A stretch of DNA of 64,000 nt from Scenedesmus sp. ARA3 (lineage: Eukaryota > Chlorophyta > Chlorophyceae > Sphaeropleales > Scenedesmaceae), in NCBI GenBank assembly GCA_004335835.1, contig RWJK01001840.1, positions 1-64,000 of the forward strand. The letters run 5' to 3'. Under the pieces are notes generated by a model, which saw only the letters and a program-made list of their open reading frames with translations, was not told the DNA's origin and made no database searches. Position numbers and translations under genes: made by a program. Shown piece by piece: positions 1-12,363 of this stretch. The stretch's first letter is position 1. The number at the start of each line of letters is the position of its first letter.

Positions 1-1174
1 ACATACCCATGTACACGCTGGTTCCTACGATGTGAACGCAAACAAAAGGACGGAGAATGACGGATACACATGCATGTTGATTGTCAGTGAGCCGTGTGCC
101 GTTGGCATATGTGCAGTGCTGTCCACCTGAAAACGTTAGCCACGCCTGCAGTGCTGGTGCTGAGCAGACGCGAGCAGCAACCCAACCCCGCCAACATGCG
201 CAGCGCCACTGTCAGCTGTCCATTGCAGCGTTAGCTTGGTCTGCACCAACCATGATGCCTGCAAGCAGGGGCACGAGTGGTGCACCCTGCTGCGCAGAGA
301 GTTGCCTCTACTGCTGAAAACCTCTATACTTCTCGCAGCACACATGCCTCGACTGCGATACTGCATCGCACTTGTAAGCTTTTGGCGCAATGTGTTGCAG
401 CACTTGCTTGCACTCGGGCATCCTAGCTGATGCTTCAAAGCCAACGTGCCACAACAGCATTAGCCATTTGTGAGAGGGCGCAGCACAAAGTCAATGCATG
501 CAAGGAGTCCCCACGGCCCCCAAGTCATGCGGACTGCGCAATCCATGCATCAGCAGCGGTGAAGCGCAACCCAACGGCACACTCAAGGCAAATGCAGCAC
601 GTGCGTTTGACAGCTGCAGCAAGAGACGACTGCCTTGCACAGTGTACGCGTTCGCTGCCGTGAGAAAGCCTAGCACTGACCCTACCCACAAACAACGTCC
701 CAGAGACACATGACACTGATGCAGCCTGTTGACAGAGAGGGAGCAGCCTGTGAAACCCGCCCCTGCTGGCTCAGCCTGCTGCTGCTGCTGCTGACTTCAG
801 GCCCACTCAATGTTTGCTCCGGCACCGCGCCACAGAGCTGCCGCCCTGAAAGTAGCGCTGCGCCGCCGTCACAAGCAGACAAACAAATCATGTAAAATGC
901 AGGCCAGCCGCCAGCAGTCGCATAAAGAGTGTGCGCCAGCACGGCTGAGGGACCACAAGGCAGCTCTGAGCAAACAGGCCTGCAACATACACCACACACA
1001 CAACAAACACAGACAACATATCTTCACGACACTTCACACATGTCGCGGCAGCAGCCGACAACACACAGCGCAACCAGACGCTGCACACCCGCACAGCGCC
1101 CACGCCAAACCAAATGCAGACACGCCAAGCGCCACAGCCGTGCACCAGCCGCCAACACCCAGCCAGCGCCACAT
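1..1174. other. Intergenic, no supported gene
   Basis: Only short overlapping open frames on both strands, without recognisable domains or a convincing splice-consistent model. This is the region downstream of the minus-strand PP2C gene, so part is expected to be its 3' untranslated region. A long plus-strand open frame from about 810 is the antisense shadow of the Ala/Ser-rich PP2C C-terminus. Confidence 0.6.
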
Positions 1175-4100
1175 TCAGGCAGATGCAGCCTCAGCACCAG
1201 GCTGTGCCTCCACCTCCGCTGCTGCTGCTGCTGCTGCGGCTGCTGGTGCAGCGGCGCCGCTAGCCTGCCCCTGCTCTGCCGGCTCTGCCACTGCAACAGG
1301 AGCAGCAGCAGCTTGCGATTCCGCCGCAATCACCGCAGCAGCAGCAGCATCCCTCGCAGCCCGCCCTTCCCTAGCCTCCTTAGCTTCCTTGCTGCTGCTG
1401 CTGTGGCCGGCTGCGCCTGCGGCAGCAGCAGCAGTGGACGCATGGTGGTGCCTGCTGCTGCTGCTGCAGGAGCCCCGCCGCTCACTCCTATGCTTCTCAT
1501 CGCCCGAAGCATGGCTGCTGCTGTGGTTGCTGGCGTTGCTGCTGCTGCTGACCTGGCCAGAGGCACCCCGCAGCCGCAGATCAACAACCAGCACTGTCAC
1601 ATTGTCACGCGTGCCACGCTCCAGTGCTGCTTTTGTGAGAGAGGTTGCGGCGCGCTTGGCGGCGGCAACGCCTGAGTGGCCTGACGCCTCGGCTGCCTGT
1701 GGTGCAGTAGCGGCAGTAGAACCGGCAGCACATCAGGCGCAATGCACGTGTCGCATGGGAGCGCTGGCGCTGGTGCCAGGTGATGGTGCAGTGCCCTGCT
1801 GCATGGCTTGTTACTGCACCTGAATGCTGGCCGGAAGCAGGCACAGTCCCTGGTGAAGTACATCACTAGACTCTTCTACTTCCAAAGCAGCACTAGTCAC
1901 CGCCCCGCACCTTACCTGCAGGCTATGCACGGCCATGTCTGCCGCCTCCTGGTTGCAGCGTGCCAAGCAGCGCGGCTAGCACCTTACTTCTAAAACTTGG
2001 TGCGATTCAGCAGCAACAAAGGCAGTGTCGCACCTGCAGGCTGTGCACGGCCATGTCTGCCGCCTCCTGGTTGCAACGTGCCAAGCAGCGCGGCTAGCAT
2101 CTGACTTTTGAACAGTTGAATGCGATTCAGCAGCAACAGAGGCAAATTCGCACCTGCAGGCTGTGCACGGCCGTGTCTGCCGCCTCCTGATTGCAACGTG
2201 CCAAGCAGCGCGGCTACCATCTGACTTTTAAACAGTTTTAAAGAGTGCAGTTGAGCAGCAACAAGGGCAGTTTCGCACCTGCAGGCTGTGCACGGCCATG
2301 TCTGCCGCCTCCTGGTTGCCGATGACGTCCCACAGCCCATCGCTGGCCATGACCAGCACCTCATCCTCACGGCTGCGCTCCACCATCAGCACCTGCGGCA
2401 CAAATAACATGCAGGGCTGTGTTATTCCCTTGTAAAACAAAACAATGGTGATTGTTGTTCACAGTGCATCACTGGGCTGTCGTTGGCACCTCGTCTTCAC
2501 GGCTGCGCTCCATCATCAGCACCTGCAGCGCATTGTGACAACCAGGCAACGTGTGTTGTGTTGATACGAGGCTTGTCTACAATACTACCGACTGCTGGCT
2601 GCGCTCCACTATCAGCACATGCAGTGCAATGTAACAACCAGGCACAGTGTGTTGCGGAAAACAGCTGCATGGGCCACTGCAGTCAGCACTCGTCCTCACG
2701 GCGACACCAACACCTGAATCAATGACAGCAAGTAACAGACACAACACGAAGGTGCCGTAGGACGAACGAACGTCAACCAGCCCACCTCGGGTTCTGGGAT
2801 GACGTAGGGCCGCAGACAGTGGTCCCCGATGGCCCTGCTCACTGCCAGCCACCCCCACCAGCAACGGCGACAACCAGACAATAACAAAATGAGTAGCACA
2901 AGGATAACATACTAGTAACATTCGGAAATCAGCCCACCTCTGGTTCTGGGATGACGTAGGGCCGCAGGCAGTGGTCCCCAATGGCCCTGCTAACTGCCAG
3001 CTCCCCCATCACCCTGTCCCACCACACATGGCCGCCCGCAGCCTGCAGGGGAACACCAAACAGCAGCAACGCAGTGTAATATAAGTGCATTATATCCCTG
3101 CATCAGGCCGGCCTGATAACAATGGCACAGAGCGCAAGGGCTGTGTGGCTGCAGTGCATCAGGCTACAGCACGGGTGGCAATGTATATATGTGCGGGTGC
3201 TCACACAGCGCGTGACGTGACCAGATTGCAAGCGTTCGAAGCAGTTGCGAGTTGCGTAACAGCAGACCCTTGCCACGTCCAGCGCGGCTCTGTTGTTATC
3301 AGAAGGATTGCATACGGATGCATGCAAGCAGGATAGCGATACAGCTGACGAGACCCACCGACTCGCAGACGTGTTGTGCTGCGCATGCTGACGTTTACGA
3401 CATCACAATGCTACATTACCATCACGTCACGTCATCTTGCGCACCTGCACCCGCTGCACCTCATCGTCGCGCGAGGCCTTGTGGTCGCTAGTCAGCACTA
3501 CTGCACTGCCCTTGCGACCCAGCACCGCCCGAGAGTCGCCTGCAGTGCGGCACACCCATGCATAACAGCAGCAGCAGCAGGAGCAGCAGGATCAGACAAG
3601 TCGAAGTCAAGAGACAGGATCAGGCTGCACTATGGCAATGCCTAAACAGCACAGCCTCCTGCAAGTCAACTCCTGCTGATCCTTGGGCCAGTCAGCTGCG
3701 AGGCACAAATGTAACATGTTACATGCTAATCCGAAAAAGCAGTGACAGCCATGCCAGGCTCACCTGCGTGCGCCACCCAGAGCCGCATGCTGCTCAGCAG
3801 CACCACCACTGCAGTGCTGCCCACATAGCTGCCCTCACTGAGCACCCCAAACTCGCTGTCAAGCGTCACAAACGACCTGCAGGAAAAGCAACACACACAC
3901 GCAGCTTTCGTCAATGCAGCACTGCAGTAAGGGTGCTGTGCGTGCAGCTCGCTCAGCACCTTGTAACCCGCTGCCGAGCGCCACACACGAACGGCCGGGT
4001 GTCCGTCGTTTGAGCAGGCACAACAGGTGCTGCTGTGTCTATGCCCCAAGGCGCAAGTTGCCCAGCACATGTATGGGTGTGGCAGCCGCAGCGCCCCGCA

Positions 4101-7100
4101 ACACAGGTGCTGTGACTTAAAGCACATACATCGTGCTGCCTGACCCCCATCATAACCGAAAATCCTTGCCGGCTTGTCACAGCAGCTGCTACGAACAGTA
4201 ACACACTCTTTAGTCAGGAGGCACTGCCAGCCACCGCACTCACTTGCTCAGCGCCAGCAGCAGCCAGCTGCCATTTGAAGACAGTAAGCTGGCCATACTG
4301 GCAGGCTCAACAGCAGGCGCTGTGCCTGCTAGATAAGACGACGGCGGCGCATCCGCTGCTGCTGCTGCTGCTGTGGTGGCACCTGCTGCTACGGACTGCG
4401 GCAGCGGCTCTGCCGCTGGTGTTGGCTGCTGTTGCTGCTCCTGTTGAGGCTGCTGCTCCTGTTGAGGCTGCTGCTGCAGCTGCTGCTGCTGCCCTTCTTG
4501 CGCTTGCTGTTCCTGCTGCTGCGGTTCTGCTTCCTGCTGCGGCTGCTGCTGCTGCTCCTGCTGCTGTTCCTGCTTGTCCTGCAAGCGCAATTACGGCTGC
4601 TGTCAGGAGCCAGAGCAAGTCTTGGGTCACATGCATCCGCGCTCCGATACTGCATGCGCGCCAACATGTGCGCGCCAACATGTGCAACATACAACAACGC
4701 CAACCACCTGCTGCTTCCTTCTGCTTGCAGGAACATAGCACGCAAGCCCTACCCTGCACTGCACGAAGCATGATTACATATGCCGCTGACACGCTGAGCT
4801 GCCTGCACCACTCACCGCCGCATCATCATTATAGTACAACATATCAAGCCATTCCAACACCGCCATCAGCCCCACTCACCGCCTCTGCTGCTTCGCTGCT
4901 GGTTGCGCCCGCGGCTGCCGGCTGCTCTGCTAGTGACTGCTCCGAGGGAGGCAGGCCTAGCGTGGCAGCCACCTCGGGACCCAGCATGCTGCAGATCGTG
5001 TCACGCACGGTCTGCAAGCAACACAGCAAGCAACACAGCAGAGTGTACGGCAGCAGCAGCTGTGCTCAGCGATTGCTACAGTTGATGTTAGCGTGGCAGC
5101 AACCTCGGGGCCCAGCATGCTGCAGAAGGTGTCACGCACAGTCTGCAAGCAAAACAAGGACACCGCAGAGCCGCTCTCAGCTACGGCTGCACTTGATGCT
5201 ACACACAGCGTGGCTGCGCAGCAGCCAAACAGCCAGGTTGGCAGCAGCGCTGTGGCAGTGCGTCCGGCACACGATGATTTTGCAGCAGCAGCTGCTGATG
5301 AGCTGGGTGCACTGATCAGGCCCGGCAGCGGTTGCTGTGGCAGTAACACACCACCAACAGCCCACCAGCTGTATCATACAGGCACAGCAAGCCGCGGGCA
5401 GCAGCACCACAGCCGTAAACTCTTACGTGCAAAGCTCAATATCCATGTCAACAGCCACTGCCGCATGCAGCCACCCACCTGGTGCATGCGCTGCGCACAG
5501 TGCCACGCTGCATCTGCACCGCCATGCCCATCAAACACGCCAAAGTAGTGGATACTGTCCATATCCTGCTGCTGCGCCAGGCCGCCGCTGCCGCCTGCTG
5601 CTGCTGCTGCCGCTGCCGGCGACGACGCAGCAGCAGCAGCCACCAGCGCTGCACCTGCAGCAGCGGAGTCCAAGTCTTCGCTGCCGTGGTGCGCAATGAG
5701 CGGTGCGCGGTCGGAGGCCTTGTCTCGTCCGCTGGGTGACACCTGCAGGGCGCGACGCATGGTAGATGCAGAGTAGATGTCAAACGATGAACGCCGGCAT
5801 GCAAACTGTAAACATGAACTGTGAACTGTGAACACTAGCATGCATACGCTGCATCCATATGCTTTGAACCAAACAGCCAGGTGTGTGCCGTCACATCGCA
5901 TCAGTGTCCCCTGTACCACCTGCAGCTCACGTTGCCCAAAGCCCACAAAATGCAGCTGCTGCTGCTGCTACTGCTGTATAAGTCACAGCACGCCGCTCAC
6001 CTTGGCCAGCACCTTGCTGGGCTTGATCATGCAGCCGCAGCCCGCCGCCTTGCTGCTGCTGCTGCTGCCCTTGCGCTGCGGCTGCGTCAGCACCGCAGGC
6101 AGCTGCAAGAACAGACACACACACAGCGGCAAACACAGCATCTCAGCAGCGTGTACCATGTTCTGAGCAGTGGAAAGCAGGAAGAGCACCTGACTGACTG
6201 CAATCAGGGCACAGCCAGCTGGGCAGCTTTCACACATCAAGATGTCCATGTGTGTTCTGCCTAATGCACATAGATTCACTACAACCGCGTTGTGAGCATT
6301 GCTACTGAACGGTGTGAGGCTGGGCACTGCTGCCCACTTGTCCGCCATCCCATACTTAACCACTGCTGCTGAAACACTACTGAAATGTTGATGAACACCA
6401 TTTCTTTCCTCTCAATGAGCCGTACCTGTATGAGGTTAGGCACAGCCGCCCACTTGTCCTCCATCGTGTAGCGCAGCCCCCACACAGCCTTGGTTGCATA
6501 CGGCGGGCACCCGCCCAAGTCCTCGTCCCGTGGAGTCCTGCTGGGCTCGGGGCCCTTGCTGCTGCTGCTGGCCACTGCCGCTGCTGCTGCAGCACCCCTG
6601 TCAGAGTGGCGTGATGACCGCGCTGATGTGCGATGCGCCTTTCCCTCGCCAGCAGCTGCTGCTGCACTGCCGCTGTTTTCTGCGTCTGCAGCGCCTGCAG
6701 CAGCAGCTGCCTCGTCCCCAGTAGCATCTGTCTGCTGCTGGCATGGCGTGCGAGGTGAGCGTGGCGAGCTGCTGTGCGAGGTGTGCTGCTGCCTGTGCTG
6801 CTGTGCTGCTGCGTTGCTGCTGTTGCAGCCTGCTGCGCTGTCGGCGGAGGCAGCGTCTGGCCCGCTGGCGGGGCCTACGCTAGGCATTTCACGGGTGAGC
6901 ATGCCACTGTCGCTGGTGTACCCAGGCCGGCCCGCGCCTGCTTGCAGGACAAGACGAGGGAAGCGGCACAGCAGCACAGCGAGCGCCGGCGTGATGTGAG
7001 CAACAGCAGAGTTAGGGTTGAACACCTGGTCTTGCAACACACACACACACAGCAGGCACGTGCTTAAGCCTTGAAGACAGAGCTAGTCGGCAAGCAGTGT

Positions 7101-7781
7101 ATACTAGCTCATCAGTTGCACGTAACATAGTGCTTGACATGCCGAATGTAGCAGGCTTGGCCAACATGGTGCTGGCAGGCAGCGTGGAACGAGGTGCATG
7201 GTTTGACGATGCATGTTGGTGTATCTTATCTTGGAGAGTTGGCATCGACCTGTTGCTGACGGAGCAGCTGAAGCTGGTTCTGCCTGCTGCACAGGCTGCA
7301 GGAACTGCCAGCTGGAAAATGCACAGCAGGCGCCGAGGTACACAGGTGCAGCACAGCAGTAACTGGCCAAGGATGGCGCGCCGCTGATCATCCTGCAGCC
7401 CTGCAAGCATGCAGGGCCCCATGCTTGCAGCCAAGCACACCCACCTGCACCTGGGGCACCTGTGCTGCGTTGGATGTCCAGCGATCCGCGCAAGCCATCT
7501 GCAAACATGACAGCAGGCACGGGACCCCCGGGGTCATTTTCATCTTAAGCACGGCGAAGGTGCACGCCTGCAAACCCCCGACGGGTCCAGATCTGCACAT
7601 TTGTTGCATCTAAGCGGAACTCACGGGGCCTGGAGAGCGCTGTGGGAACCTTGTCGTCGCCTACAGGGCTGTCTCTCAGCAGCCTGCTGTCGGGCTCGCC
7701 TTTACTCGACTTGCCATTTCCTTTCTTGGATTTGAACGCATCCTTGAGTTCTCGCCACTCCTTTTTCAGCTTCTTCAGCAT
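1175..7781 (-). CDS. PP2C-type protein phosphatase, 12 exons
   Basis: Ser/Thr phosphatase of the metal-dependent PPM/PP2C family. Exons (minus strand, in phase): 7781-7625, 7498-7445, 6937-6426, 6102-6001, 5742-5479, 5011-4880, 4578-4244, 3876-3764, 3539-3445, 3042-2938, 2392-2279, 1696-1175; about 834 aa. Signature motifs appear in family order: RYTMEDKW, YFGVFDGHGG (metal ligands), SYVGSTAVVVLL, AHAGDSRAVLGRKG, ELAVSRAIGDHCLRPYV, EVLVMASDGLWDVIGN and RGTRDNVTVLVVDL. The N-terminus is Lys-rich (KKLKKEWRELKDAF) then Ser/Ala-rich. A Gln/Ala-rich exon (4578-4244) is inserted inside the catalytic domain before SFVTLDSEFG, and a His/Ser/Ala tail follows the last motif. The start at 7781 was chosen because exon 1 ends in phase 1 and joins exons 2 and 3 in frame; a Met 15 codons upstream is also open. 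The substrate cannot be inferred. Several exons have decoy edge copies nearby. Confidence 0.9.
1912..2272 (-). repeat. Three tandem copies of PP2C exon 11 3' edge
   Basis: The end of the exon encoding QEAADMAVHSLQ, its GT donor and about 75 nt of following intron are repeated three more times at roughly 120-nt spacing downstream of the real exon (2392-2279). The copies differ by substitutions and lie inside the last intron. Confidence 0.85.
2484..2717 (-). repeat. Partial copies of PP2C exon 11 5' edge
   Basis: Three degraded copies (about 2484-2528, 2595-2623 and 2690-2717) of the acceptor side of the VLMVERSREDE exon sit upstream of the functional exon in the intron. Confidence 0.7.
2781..2872 (-). 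repeat. Decoy copy of PP2C SRAIGD exon
   Basis: It encodes LAVSRAIGDHCLRPYVIPE again, followed by the same donor, but lacks the first third of the exon (the AAGGHVWWDRVMG part). The complete exon is 3042-2938, so this copy is treated as intronic. Confidence 0.85.
5089..5152 (-). repeat. Decoy copy of PP2C TVRDT exon edge
   Basis: A second acceptor plus TVRDTFCSMLGPEVAAT lies upstream of the full exon 5011-4880, which reads TVRDTICSMLGPEVAATLG. The copy lacks the remainder of the exon. Confidence 0.8.
6309..6352 (-). repeat. Decoy copy of PP2C MEDKW exon edge
   Basis: It encodes YGMADKWAAVPSL, a diverged copy of YTMEDKWAAVPNL from the exon ending at 6426, in the following intron. The conserved Glu of the MED motif is lost. 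Confidence 0.75.
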
Positions 7782-9664
7782 TGTGCGGAGTTTCAAATAT
7801 CCAGTCCTGCTACGCCGCTGATCCACACAATGTCCACTCCCGATAGGTTCAAGTTAGGATCCCGGCATAATGGACTCTTGTAGGCAATGGAGCAGGTTGG
7901 GTGCAGGGCAAGTGAGCAGTATTGTGGTGTGTGTTTACGTTTGGGGCTCTCTGCGCTAACCTGAGCATGCAGGTTGATTGCTTGTGATTGAGTAAGTGCA
8001 GAACAGCGTACGGGGCTCGCATCAGGGACGTCTGGCATCCTAGATGGGGTGTGTCATTCACTGACAAAACCGCGCTGTCAGTCATCAGATGGCGCACACC
8101 TCAGTTCATGTGATGCACTGCCATCACATGAAGCCTGTGCCACAGTGGGCCACATGCGTCTGTCAACATCTCAGCTAGCCTGCATGCAACTGGTGGGAAA
8201 GTGTTGGGCGAACCAACCTCCCAAGCTGTACCGCTGACTGAGCAGCCTGGCAGGCTGGTTCCCGGCCACTGCTGGCCCCACAGCTACAACCGAACGGCAT
8301 TCGCCAGGGGCTGCAACCAGCACTTCGTTCAGGAAAAATGCAAGTGCCCGCCAAATATGATGATGTCATTTTGGAAGCCTGGTGTACCCTGTTTGAACTG
8401 CTACGCAGTGCGCAGCAAGCCTTCATGTGTGTGTCCACAGTCCCGCGCCTGCATGGCATCAGCGTGCAGCCAACTGGTGCTTGCTGGCAGGACCTCCCAA
8501 GCATGCCGAACTTGCTTGCCGTTTATACCTGTTGACCTATGAACAAGCAGCAAGCTGGCAGCCAGGAGGCTTTCAGTCAGGACCTGCAAGTGTCCCCTCC
8601 GCACCTTTTTGTAATTTTAAGTACTTCATGCCAGGGCCATCATGTAAATACCCTGTCTCAATGCTGAGCAGGATCTCATCATGTTCACTGCTGGCCGTCG
8701 CTAAGCAGTGTGGCTGGGTAAGCGAGGAGGCCGGTGCTTCTGTTGCTTCGTGAAAGAAGGCAACTGAACCAGATTGTGGCGGGAGTTTGTCAGGAAATAA
8801 AGTACAGTTGTTACAACATGACTGCAGCACATTTGCGCGCTAACACTTGCTGGATGCTGCATAAGCGCCACGCCCTACAACCACACGCTGCTTGGCGGCG
8901 TCAGAGCAACACCATCAGCCAGTCAAGCAGCTGTTATCATTGAATCGCCCTGGCAAGGCTGCTGCAGCACTGCTGCACCGAGCAAGCTGCGGCACTAGGC
9001 ACACTCCATTAGGTTGCTGAGCACAAGGTCTGAGGTACCTGCTGCAGCAGGCAAGACTTGCATGCGTGCTTGGCTCACCAAGTGCATGTCACAGACTTCG
9101 AACCCAAAGTAACAACAGGCGCTCGGGAAAGTAAGACGTACTCTGGCGCGAAGCATGTTTCAGCCTGCCAACACTGCTTTGATTTTGCTGGCATTGCGGC
9201 CAACAGCTCAATCATCACTACACAAGTTTGTGGCGTTGCAGCCACACATGATACTCACACGGTCACACCGCAACAGGTTGGGGTTCAATGCGCTGAAGTG
9301 CTGTGTGGGGAAGAACAGGATGGATGGCTGTGGGAGGAAGCTGGAGGGAAGATGAAAACACACGTGACACCAGGCTCTTGACTGTCTGCTGCATAAGTCA
9401 CCAAACACTGCTCCACAACACCTGCTCACTCTGTCTCAGTCACTACAGACGCACCTGCGCCTGACATGTACACTCAACACCTGTACACAGTAGCCGCAGT
9501 GACACTGGCCATTCACTACTACACAACACTCACAACTGGATCGCTGTCCATTTCCTTGAAATCTGCAGGAGTGCCAAACCCCTGCAGGCAGTGCTAGCAC
9601 CAGCCCTGAGGCCGGCACCTTGCTGTTTGGCAATGGCATGCCCTTGCTGCAAGCGCCTCGCCGT
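7782..9664. other. Intergenic, no supported gene
   Basis: About 1.9 kb between the PP2C start and the fasciclin gene's stop, both on the minus strand. Open frames are short and without domains. It should hold the PP2C promoter and the fasciclin gene's 3' untranslated region. No repeat or RNA gene was recognised. Confidence 0.5.
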
Positions 9665-10907
9665 CTACAGCGTGACCTTGCAGCCAGTCATCTGCGCCAG
9701 CGTGGTGAGGTTGGCAGACGGCAGCAGCACATTGTCCACGTTGTGCAGGATGCCCTTCCCGGCCACCACGTTGCGGATCTTGCCCAGCGTCGCGCTGGTG
9801 GCGCCGCCCTGCACACGTATGTTGTTGCCCCTGCAGCAGCAGCAGCAGCACCAGTGATTTTGTCAGCACAGACGCTGAGGTGATTCTGAGCAGCAGGGCC
9901 CTCTGCAGCAAACAACACGAAATTCAAGACGGAGGAGCCTGCAAGATGTTGCTGTGCAGCTGATCATGTTCTAGAGGCAGGAGCAACTGCATGGGGTGCC
10001 TCCCTCAGGCAGGGCAGCTGGCAGCATGCCATGTCATGCAGGCTGGCAGCGCTGCGTCAGTTCAGCCACTCACTCGACCTTGAACTTCAGGACCTTGGCG
10101 GTTGTCTTCTTGGCGCCGTTCACGGTGCTGCTGACCACGAGCATGCTGTTCTTGCTGGTGATGGTGGCCAGCTTGGCCTGGGTCATGCCTGGGGACATGA
10201 TGTGGTACTTGAGCAGCGCGTTGAGCAGGCAGGTGTTGGCCATGAGCTTGGAGGTGTCGTTGCCCAGGCCAAACTTGGCCGCAGCCTTGGCAAAGGCCTG
10301 TGGGGGCAACAGCAGCAGCAGCAAGCAATTGAGGCAGGTGAGCCACATGAGCTGAGACGGATGTTTGTGTGAGGATGCTGTGTTGGTGTGGATGAAGGCA
10401 GCTACTGTGAAGTATGGTGACAGTGTCACACAGTGCTTTGCTTGCAGGAACTCAAGTGCAAGGGCAGGGTGCTGCTGCTTAGAGATGCCAGGCTTGGCAC
10501 GCACCGTATCCGTAGGCACAAAGGCTGTGACGTTGAGGGGAAGCCTGAGCATGGCCTTGGTGGCAGCATCCTTCGCAACAGCATCCATAATCATCTTGTG
10601 GCTGGGATCCTTGCTCAGGGCCTCATAGAAGGTGGCATACTTGAGGGCAGGGGCCGTCGTGGCCGCCGTTGTTGTGACAGCTGCAAAAGGGCAGACAAAG
10701 ACAAGGTGTTGAAAAGACGGAACTGGGGTGTTTGAGCCGAGGACAGCTGCTTGTGGTTGTCAATAATGGCAGGCACTGCCACAGCTGCAGAAGACCATCA
10801 TGGGTGTTGCTGCTATCCAGCTGCTTACCAAGAGGCTTGCGTGCCATTGCAGTCGCAAGGAAACAGAAGCAAAGCACCAGGCATGATGTCGCTTTGTAGG
10901 AAGCCAT
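9665..10907 (-). CDS. Secreted fasciclin (FAS1)-domain protein
   Basis: Predicted extracellular or cell-wall adhesion-type protein with one FAS1 domain. Exons 10907-10829, 10680-10442, 10297-10074 and 9830-9665 give about 235 aa. Residues 1-22 form a signal peptide (hydrophobic core LVLCFCFLATAMA before RKP). FAS1 hallmarks in order are TAPALKYATFYEAL, LNVTAFVPTDTV, LLNALLKYHIMSPG and a C-terminal GKGILHNVDNVLLP followed by an Asn/Thr-rich end. The second intron needs a GC donor (CAA|GCAAAG) to keep frame. It is also open right through, so retention would add an internal segment. No GPI signal is evident. The gene follows a TATA-like element and shows no exon-edge duplications. Confidence 0.88.
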
Positions 10908-11038
10908 CGTGAAGTCTGCGGGAGCTGTTGGTGCACACGGGAGAGCTGGTGTCGCTTGTAGTCAAGAGCGCTAATTCTTCTTCTCAACTCAATTTGTTCA
11001 ACTTTGGGACTGATGAATTGGGATACCTGTTCCTGTGG

Positions 11039-11046
11039 CTTTTATA
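11039..11046 (-). promoter_or_regulatory. TATA box for the fasciclin gene
   Basis: TATAAAAG on the minus strand, 132 nt upstream of the fasciclin start codon and reading in the same direction. The position suits a core promoter with a short leader of about 100 nt. This rests on sequence match and spacing only. Confidence 0.55.
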
Positions 11047-11483
11047 GCGACTTTTTCAAGATGTGCGAGAAGCTAGGGCTTGGTTTTGGCGGGTTCCGAT
11101 TTGATAGGCCTCAGCCGGAGAAGCTGCCCAGAACAGCCGCCGAAGCTGGACACGAGAAAGTGGCTTGACGAACAAACCCATTTGCTGCAATTCAAGTGAT
11201 TCCAGCGTACGGTAGCAATCAACACGAGGCTTGAGCTTGCACAAGTATGCTCAGCACTGCTGCAGCCGGCCTGGCCATGGACCTGATGTGCATAAGTTAC
11301 ACTGGAAGGCATACCAGGGTGCTTTGTGAAGCTGAGCCACTGAACTGTTGATTTCTTTACTTAACCAGCTTATCTACGAGGCAGTAGCAATCGGCAGCTA
11401 TCCAGTCTCAACCATGGATGGACAGCTGCAGCTGGCTGCACTGCACTACCATCATCAAGATGGCAACATCACCTGCTTGCAAC

Positions 11484-12325
11484 CTATTCCTGAGGGCTAG
11501 CTTTCAAACTGCTGGCGTGCTTGGAGACGAAGGGCAGCACCGCTGCTGCCAGCTCATACAGTGCAGCGCCGCTGGTGAAGCAGTGGTCGGCGCCATCCAA
11601 GATCACCAGCTCATGCGGTGCCTGCAAAGCACAGCAGCGCAAGAGCTTGAGCATCAAAGCCTGTTAGCAGCCATCAAGCACACATCAGGGGCTGATAGAT
11701 GCCTCACCGCCCATCTGTGCAACTAACCCCAGCTGTCAGTGAGCATCTTTACTATGCACCACCTGATAAGCAGCCAGGTCCCTGGACACATCACATGCAC
11801 ATGCTGCTCACCTTGATAGCCGCTGCTATCTTGTGCGCGTCCTGCACTGGCACATCAGCATCCGCACTGCCATGCACAGTCAGCACTGCCGTCCTTGCGA
11901 TGCTGCTGCAGGCAGCAGCCATGTCAGTGTCCAGCCTGTCCTGCAAGTCTTCCTTCCTCAGCTGCCAGCTGAAGGGGCCCTTAGTGCTGCGGCCAGACAT
12001 CTCCACCTTGCAGGAAAGGGAAAGCAGCCAGCAGTGGCCGTCAAGCAGGCGAAGCAGTGGCATAACATTTGCACTTGGTAGAGCAGGGCAAACAGGGCGT
12101 GTGCGTGTGTGCTTGTGCTTGCTAAATGTCTGAGCTGTGGGGCCACCTGACACGACTACCGACACTACACATGAGCTGCCCAGCTGCAGCGGCCTGGGTG
12201 TTTGCAGCTGCTGAGCCCCAGCAGGCCCCACAATCAGCAGCTTGCTCGTTCCACACCCCACACATGCAACTGCTGATAATGCCTGCTTGAAGCCAATGCA
12301 CGTGTACATAACTCGTAACACTTGG

Positions 12326-12363
<38 letters not shown>

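Noticed and set aside
810..1823. 337-aa plus-strand open frame
   Set aside because: Antisense to the PP2C last exon. The minus strand reads the conserved RGTRDNVTVLVVDL motif, and the plus frame is Leu/Ala runs from the complementary CTG triplets.
4275..5315. 346-aa plus-strand open frame
   Set aside because: Antisense shadow of three PP2C exons, crosses their introns and shows no domain.
7545..7826. Separate small Lys-rich gene upstream of PP2C
   Set aside because: Its GTGAGT donor and phase join the next two exons and lead into the PP2C frame, so it is modelled as PP2C exon 1.
10070..10594. Single uninterrupted fasciclin frame including the intron
   Set aside because: It would insert KHCVTLSPYFTVAAF and poly-Leu into the FAS1 fold. 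Splicing with a GC donor gives the expected FLQAFAKAAAKFGL, though retention cannot be excluded.
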